Of a stretch of DNA of 64,000 bases, positions 59,654 through 64,000 are shown piece by piece (the first letter of the stretch is position 1; every line of letters starts with the position of its first letter). The DNA is taken from the NCBI GenBank assembly GCA_963739795.1, contig CAVUBL010000008.1:1-64000 (forward strand), in the 5' to 3' direction. The DNA comes from CAVUBL01 sp963739795. GTDB taxonomy: Bacteria > Acidobacteriota > Thermoanaerobaculia > Multivoradales > DATKCC01. The position numbers were made by a program, and so were the translations under genes. A model generated the notes under the pieces. It was not told where the DNA came from. It searched no databases and saw nothing but the letters and a program-made list of their open reading frames with translations.

Positions 59654-59812
59654 TGGTCCGTCACCTCTCCATTGACGTGTCCTGGTGGCCCTTCACGCCG
59701 CTGGTGGCGTGGCTCCTCCTCGACGTAGGCCTCGCTACGCCTGCGTTGGAGCGCCTGGCCAGCGACGCGAAATCCTCGCCAGATACCCTGTCAATTGAAG
59801 ATGGATGGACCG
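59654..59812 (-). repeat. 159-bp MITE-like element, copy C
   Basis: Same element as at 716 and 49226, inverted. Its core (GGCGAGGATTTCGCGTCG, AGGCGTAGCGAGGCCTACGT) is the closest match to copy B. One end touches the stop codon (59813-59815) of the decarboxylase gene. Confidence 0.85.
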
Positions 59813-61192
59813 CTAGCGGCCCCGCGCCAGCCGCCCGAGCTCGGCGACGGTCCGGTCGATGTCCTCCTCCGTCGTCCGGTAGCTGGTGATGCAGGCGCGC
59901 ACCAGGAGCGGGCCGCGGGCGATGCGGATGGGCGACATCCAGGCGATCTGCTCCGCGTGCAGCCGGGCGACCAGGCGGCGCACGTCGAGACCCGGGCGGG
60001 TGAAGCAGACGATGGGGAGCGGCGTGTCGTTGGCGATCGTCCAGTCTTCCGCCTCCAGGCGGCTCCGCAGGCGCTCGCCGATCCGGGTCTGGTGCTCGAT
60101 CCGTTCGACGATCCCCGGGAACCCCGCCTCGGCCAGGGTCATGAAGAGCTTCAGGCCGATGAAGCGCCGCGACCACTGGAGGGAGTGGGAGAACGGGTCC
60201 TGGACCTCGGCGCCGCGTCGGGCGGCCGGCATGTAGGGCGTGCGCAGGCCGAAGGCCGCCTCGAGAGCCGAGGGCCGGCGGCAGAAGAACATCCCTGCCC
60301 CCATGGGCACCGACAGCCACTTGTGCGCGTCGAAGGTCAGGGAGTCGGCGCGCTCGAGGCCCGCCAGGTGGCGCCGGAGCCGAGGCGAGAGGGCCGCCGC
60401 GCCGGCCCAGGCGGCGTCCACGTGGAGCCAGAGCCCCTCGCGGGCGCACAGCTCGGCCACCCCTTCGAGGGGATCGATGGCGCCGCTGGCGGTGGTGCCG
60501 GCGGTGGCCACCACCAGGAAGGGCCGCAGCCGGCTCCGGCGATCGGCCGCCACCTGCGCCTCCAGGTCTTCGAGCTTCATCCGGCCGGCGGCGTCGGTCC
60601 GCACGCGGGCGACCGCCTCGTCGCCCAGGCCGGTGACCCGCGCCGCCTTGTGGATCGAGTGGTGGCCCTCCCCCGAGAGGTAGAGCCGGGGCTCACCGGG
60701 CAGGCCCCGCACGCCGGCCCCGGCCCACTCCGGGAAGGCGTCGGCCAGGGCCGCCACGACGCCGGTAAGGTTCGCCTCGGCGCCGCCGCTCGTGAAGTGG
60801 GCGGCGGTCGCCTCCGGGTCGAAGCCGAGGCGCTTCGCGATGGCCTGGAGCGTGAAGCGCTCGATCTCGTTGGCGGCGGGGGAGTGGGACCAGGCGGCGA
60901 GCTGCGGGTTGAAGGCGGCGACCAGGGTGTCGGCGATCACCGAGGCCGGGGTGACGCTGGGGTTGAACAGGCCGAAGTAGCGCGGGTGGGTGACCTGCAC
61001 CTGCCAGCGCTCGAGCATGTCGGTGACCTCCTCGACCACCCGCGGCAGGGGCATGGCGCGCTCGAGGTCGAAGGTCTCGGCCAGGTGGCGGCGCACCTCG
61101 CCGGCCGGCACGGCGGTGGCCACCGGGCCCTCGGCGATGCGCCGCTCGAGGGCCTCGATCCGGGGAGCCAGGTCGTCGAAGAGATCACTCAT
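59813..61192 (-). CDS. PLP-dependent group II amino-acid decarboxylase
   Basis: A 459-aa enzyme of the aromatic-L-amino-acid/glutamate decarboxylase family. The PLP lysine is in SLTFDAHKWLSVPMGAG; HVDAAWAG gives the cofactor-ring Asp; TSGGAEANL and VATAGTTASGAIDPL are phosphate and substrate loops. It removes CO2 from an amino acid; the exact substrate cannot be told. Start ATG 61192 (MSDLFDDL). Confidence 0.9.
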   Translation of the reverse strand: MSDLFDDLAPRIEALERRIAEGPVATAVPAGEVRRHLAETFDLERAMPLPRVVEEVTDMLERWQVQVTHPRYFGLFNPSVTPASVIADTLVAAFNPQLAAWSHSPAANEIERFTLQAIAKRLGFDPEATAAHFTSGGAEANLTGVVAALADAFPEWAGAGVRGLPGEPRLYLSGEGHHSIHKAARVTGLGDEAVARVRTDAAGRMKLEDLEAQVAADRRSRLRPFLVVATAGTTASGAIDPLEGVAELCAREGLWLHVDAAWAGAAALSPRLRRHLAGLERADSLTFDAHKWLSVPMGAGMFFCRRPSALEAAFGLRTPYMPAARRGAEVQDPFSHSLQWSRRFIGLKLFMTLAEAGFPGIVERIEHQTRIGERLRSRLEAEDWTIANDTPLPIVCFTRPGLDVRRLVARLHAEQIAWMSPIRIARGPLLVRACITSYRTTEEDIDRTVAELGRLARGR

Positions 61193-61298
61193 GTCGGCAA
61201 CTGTATTCGCTCGGGCGCCCAGCGCAACCGTTCGGGCGGGCGGGTCGTCCAACGGGTGAACGGGAAGGACATCCAAGGACGATGAACCGGGAGATACC

Positions 61299-61727
61299 AT
61301 GAGCTACGAGCACGTCTGGGCGGTGATCGGCCTTCTGACCCTCCTCGCCGGAGTGGCGCTGGCGGTCTGGGCTCGGCACCTTCGGGAGACGAAGAAAGTG
61401 GCGCTGCGGGAGATGATCCACCAGGAGCGGATGGCTGCGCTGGAGAAAGGGGTGACCCTCCCCGAGCTGGCGCCGGACGTGGCCGCCGGTCTCGGGGAGG
61501 TGGTGAGCGGAACGGCCTGGGTGCACTCGGCGGCCCTCCTCGCCGGTCTGGTCCTGCTCGTGGGAGGCGCCGGGACGATGGTGTCCCTCCTGCTCATCGT
61601 ACCGGGGACCGGGGTGGGCGATCTGTACTACCTGTGGCCTGTGGGCTTGATCCCCGCGTCCGCCGGCATCGGTCTGCTCCTCTACTACGCCCTCGACCGC
61701 CTTCTCGGGTCATCGCCGGGGCGCTGA
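61299..61727 (+). CDS. Small membrane protein of the ECF sigma operon (DUF6249-like)
   Basis: A 142-aa protein with three hydrophobic helices (VWAVIGLLTLLAGVALAVWA, AALLAGLVLLVGGAGTMVSL, VGLIPASAGIGLLLYYAL) and a conserved EMIHQERMAALEKG motif between the first two. Proteins with this EMxHxERMAAIEKG motif commonly accompany ECF sigma factors. It precedes the sigma gene by 10 bp. Confidence 0.75.
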   Translation: MSYEHVWAVIGLLTLLAGVALAVWARHLRETKKVALREMIHQERMAALEKGVTLPELAPDVAAGLGEVVSGTAWVHSAALLAGLVLLVGGAGTMVSLLLIVPGTGVGDLYYLWPVGLIPASAGIGLLLYYALDRLLGSSPGR

Positions 61728-61737
61728 GGACGCCGCC

Positions 61738-62352
61738 ATGACGGGAACCCTCACCTGGCCGACTCCGACCCTCGCCGTCCTCGCGGTGCGCCGGGGCGGG
61801 AGAGCGGGGGGCGCCGGTGCCCGCCTCCAACTCGGAGCCGCTCCTGCCTTCGAAGAGCTGGTGGCGCGGGAGAAGGAGCGGGTCTTCCGCGTGGCGCTCT
61901 CGGTCCTCGGGCCGGGGGGCGAGGCGGAGGCCGAGGACGTGGCCCAGGAAGCGTTCGTCCGGGCCTACCGGAGCCTCCCCTCCTTCCGAGGCGAGAGCCG
62001 GCTCTCCACCTGGATCTACCGCCTGGCCTTCAACCTGGCGGTGGATCACCGGCGCCGCCTCGGCCGCCGGCGCGAAGACGGCGACGCGGACCAGGCCGAG
62101 GCGCTTCCGGATCCGTCCCCGGCCAGCGATCCCTACCGCGTGGCGCGGCAGGACGAGCGTTCGCGCGCCGTCCGCCGGGCCCTCGAGGATCTGCCCGAGG
62201 AGCGGCGGGCGGTCCTCCACCTTCATTACTGGATGGGCCACACCGTGGCCGAGATCGGCGAGCTCCTGGACCTGCCCGCCGGCACCGTCAAGTCTCATCT
62301 CCACAGAGCCCGAGAGACCCTGAGAGAGGAGCTGGACGATCGTGACCTCTGA
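61738..62352 (+). CDS. ECF sigma factor (sigma-70 family)
   Basis: A 204-aa ECF sigma factor. Region 2: EAEDVAQEAFVRAYRSLPSF, RLSTWIYRLAFNLAVDHRRR. Region 4: LEDLPEERRAVLHLHYWMGH, VAEIGELLDLPAGTVKSHLH. The first ~35 residues are low-complexity and the true start may be later. Its stop overlaps the following gene. Confidence 0.92.
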   Translation: MTGTLTWPTPTLAVLAVRRGGRAGGAGARLQLGAAPAFEELVAREKERVFRVALSVLGPGGEAEAEDVAQEAFVRAYRSLPSFRGESRLSTWIYRLAFNLAVDHRRRLGRRREDGDADQAEALPDPSPASDPYRVARQDERSRAVRRALEDLPEERRAVLHLHYWMGHTVAEIGELLDLPAGTVKSHLHRARETLREELDDRDL

Positions 62353-62776
62353 TCGAACGGTGGATCGAAACGAAGGCCCCCCGGGGCGGGGGAGCAAGCC
62401 CCGCGGACCGGAGGCGCTCGACGCCCTCCTGGCCCGCACCTTCGAAGGGGAGCCCGTGCCGCACCTGTCTTCTGGCTTCGAGGCTCGCCTCGAGCGGCGG
62501 CTCGCCGAGGAGGGGCTCCAGCCCGCCGGCGTCCGCCGCCGCACCCTGCCGGCCCGGGCCCGGTGGCTCCTGGCCGCCTACTGGGTGGCGGCGACAGTCT
62601 TATGCACGGCGGTCCTGGTCTCGAGCGAGCTGGCACCGGGCGCCCGTCTGTCCGCGGCCTGGCCGGCGCTCGCCACGCTGCTCGTCACAGTGGCCGCGCT
62701 CGCGCTGCCGTACGCGGCGCTCCGGAGGGTGGGAGTGTCGTGGGCGACCGTCCTACGGTGCGCCCTGGGGAGATGA
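62342..62776 (+). CDS. Probable membrane anti-sigma-like protein
   Basis: A 144-aa protein from GTG 62342, overlapping the sigma gene. The N-terminal half is soluble (LDALLARTFEGEPVPHLSSG, FEARLERRLAEEG), then two hydrophobic helices (WLLAAYWVAATVLCTAVLVS, AWPALATLLVTVAALALPYA). Position and layout fit an anti-sigma factor, but no ZAS zinc motif is seen. Confidence 0.6.
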   Translation: MTSDRTVDRNEGPPGRGSKPRGPEALDALLARTFEGEPVPHLSSGFEARLERRLAEEGLQPAGVRRRTLPARARWLLAAYWVAATVLCTAVLVSSELAPGARLSAAWPALATLLVTVAALALPYAALRRVGVSWATVLRCALGR

Positions 62777-62813
62777 AGACCCCTGAGGGCCGAGAGCGGC
62801 CCTCCAGGGGTCT
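62777..62813. terminator. Bidirectional terminator between convergent genes
   Basis: AGACCCCTGAGGGCCG pairs with CGGCCCTCCAGGGGTCT with a single bulge around AGAG. It starts right after the stop at 62776 and ends 8 bp before the stop of the convergent gene at 62821. Confidence 0.8.
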
Positions 62814-62820
62814 GGGACCC

Positions 62821-63162
62821 TCAGCAGCACTCACAGCCGCCGGGACCCTGGCCAAAATGGCCCCCCGCGGGAGCGCAAATCTCCGCGCAGTACGCGACGG
62901 CGCAGCTCAGGCTCGCCTCCGTGCGGACGCCGGGGATGCCGGCGGCGACTGGCAGTGTGGGCGCCTGGAGCTGGATCTGGGCCTGGGGTGCCGGGGTCAC
63001 GAGGGCCTGGGCGGGCGCCGGGGTTGCGGGGTTGGCCACCGCGGGCGCGGGTGCCTGGGCGCCGGCCGGCGCAGGTGCGGGGCCGGCGGCCCACAGGGCA
63101 GGCGCGACGGCGAGGGCGAGAACGGCGAACAGGGCGACACGTGCAACTCGACGAGAGCGCAT
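62821..63162 (-). CDS. Secreted Ala/Pro-rich peptide with Cys-rich C-terminus
   Basis: A 113-aa precursor. Signal MRSRRVARVALFAVLALAVA, then about 55 residues of Ala/Pro/Gln, then LSCAVAYCAEICAPAGGHFG and CECC at the end. The start at 63162 follows AAAGGAGG. It resembles the precursor at 59131 in layout, not sequence. Could be a small disulfide-rich exported peptide. Confidence 0.6.
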   Translation of the reverse strand: MRSRRVARVALFAVLALAVAPALWAAGPAPAPAGAQAPAPAVANPATPAPAQALVTPAPQAQIQLQAPTLPVAAGIPGVRTEASLSCAVAYCAEICAPAGGHFGQGPGGCECC

Positions 63163-63342
63163 GGAGAACCTCCTTTTCAATGGATAGGGTTTGCGAAACA
63201 GGTCGCTAGTGTAAGCGAACAGACGCGACTACGTAAAGTTAGGTAGTCAGTAGTGCCGCCGAAGCTGTGCGACGGCGTCGAGGCGGGCACGGTCACCCAC
63301 GGGGTCCCCCCGAGTGACGGGGGCCGGGGGCCGGGGGCCGGC

Positions 63343-64000
63343 TCAGGTGGGCGTGGCGCCGATCAGCTCGCAGAAGGCGGTGAGGTCGATGTTGCCGCCC
63401 GAGACCACGGCCACGACCGGTCCCTCGGTGCCGAGCTTGCCCGTGAGGGCGGCGGCCACGGAGAGGGCGCCGGCGCCCTCGGCGATCACCCGGGAGCGCT
63501 CGGCGAGAAGGCGCATCGCCTCGCGCACCTCGTCCAGGCTCACCACCACGACCTCGTCCAGGACCTGGCGCATCCGCTCCCACATTCGGGGGAAGAGGCT
63601 CTTGCCACCGGCGCCGTCGACGAACGAGGCGGTCCACTTGGGGAACGCCTGAGGGGAGCCCTCGAGGAAGGAAAGCGCCGCGGGCGAGGCGGTCTCGGGC
63701 TCCACGCCGATCACCCGGACCCGCGGGTCGAGGGCCTTGACCGCGGCGCCGATCCCGGAGGTCAGGCCGCCGCCTCCGACCGCCGCGGCGACCACCCGCG
63801 CGCCGGGCAGGTCCTCGAGCACCTCGACCCCGATCGAGGCGTTGCCGGCGATGAACTCGTGGTCGTCGAAGGGGTGGACGAAGGTGCCGTCGATCCCCGG
63901 GTAGGCGCGCGCCTCCATGGCCTGCCAGCAGTCGTCGAAGGGGGCCGGGATCAGCCGGGCGCCGAGCTCGCGCATCCGCCGGAGCTTGGTCTCCGGCGCC
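63343..64000 (-). CDS. Threonine dehydratase/serine racemase-type PLP enzyme (partial)
   Basis: The C-terminal 219 residues of a fold-type II PLP enzyme; the gene continues beyond the window edge. HPFDDHEFIAGNASIGVEVL, VVAAAVGGGGLTSGIGAAVK (phosphate-binding Gly loop), VRVIGVEPETASPAALSFLE and VVAVVSGGNIDLTAFCELIG match the family. The PLP lysine lies outside the window. It lacks the ACT-like regulatory domain of biosynthetic IlvA, so a catabolic dehydratase or racemase is likely. Confidence 0.85.
   Translation of the reverse strand, partial: APETKLRRMRELGARLIPAPFDDCWQAMEARAYPGIDGTFVHPFDDHEFIAGNASIGVEVLEDLPGARVVAAAVGGGGLTSGIGAAVKALDPRVRVIGVEPETASPAALSFLEGSPQAFPKWTASFVDGAGGKSLFPRMWERMRQVLDEVVVVSLDEVREAMRLLAERSRVIAEGAGALSVAAALTGKLGTEGPVVAVVSGGNIDLTAFCELIGATPT

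Noticed and set aside
63319..63340. GGGGGCC triplicate next to the dehydratase stop
   Set aside because: A short simple-sequence run in a GC-rich intergenic region; no other signal supports a function.
1..64000. CRISPR arrays
   Set aside because: No regularly spaced direct repeats of 24-40 bp and no cas genes were seen; the only tandem repeat (44909-44963) has no spacers.

Overview
The window is GC-rich bacterial DNA. The housekeeping-like genes sit mainly at the right end: MATE transporter, di-heme cytochrome c peroxidase, PLP decarboxylase, ECF sigma factor and threonine dehydratase/serine racemase. Many small secreted proteins start with a strong AGGAGG ribosome site, and accessory DNA is abundant. 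An Acidobacteriota-like genome is my best guess from the protein style, but this is inference and low confidence. Stretches with visibly lower GC (about 8-12 kb, 17-20.6 kb and 29.5-32.4 kb) suggest transfer.

Layout. 0.1-2.9 kb: three exported or membrane proteins of unknown function and one 159-bp MITE-like repeat. 3.3-16.0 kb: an integrative element. It runs from radC, a broken YifB/ComM ATPase and two tiny coupled ORFs, through an IS1634-type insertion, a DUF4417 pair, a DUF1508 protein and a sigma-like/unknown/ImmA-IrrE operon, to a DNA-binding-like protein, an XRE regulator with a leader ORF, a DUF6908-like gene and a broken integrase. Five near-identical promoters (TTGACN, 17 nt, GTACTS) drive it. 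16.0-20.6 kb: cargo genes, namely a DUF429 nuclease-like protein and a STAND/TPR protein with a defective P-loop that overlaps a convergent ATP-grasp gene. 20.94-24.28 kb: a complete four-gene IS21 element with a 5-bp target duplication. 24.6-30.0 kb: a possible nuclease, a group II intron that has lost almost all of its reverse transcriptase, and a lipoprotein gene cut in two by a head-to-tail pair of ISL3 elements.

30-48 kb: a recombination-scarred region. It holds a prophage remnant (integrase, Mom, TerS, TerL ATPase, TerL nuclease), two more decayed copies of the TerL tail, secreted cargo proteins, and two copies of an integrase plus UPF0175/DUF3368 toxin-antitoxin locus. In one copy the toxin-antitoxin part has decayed; in the other the integrase has. 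Both copies are followed by the same 51-bp sequence. A metzincin-like protease operon, a RAYT-type transposase and a run of toxin-antitoxin loci are also here. 48-64 kb: VapC/AbrB, an AbiEii-like nucleotidyltransferase, a damaged SNF2 helicase, then mostly intact chromosomal genes with three kinds of MITE-like repeat between them.

Two themes cut across the window. Every reading-frame break that I could reconstruct with confidence (13) is a single extra base, usually G or C, which may be a consensus-sequence artefact. Several genes also carry internal deletions that remove the catalytic middle but keep both ends. Functions of the small mobile-element genes are inferred from motifs only.
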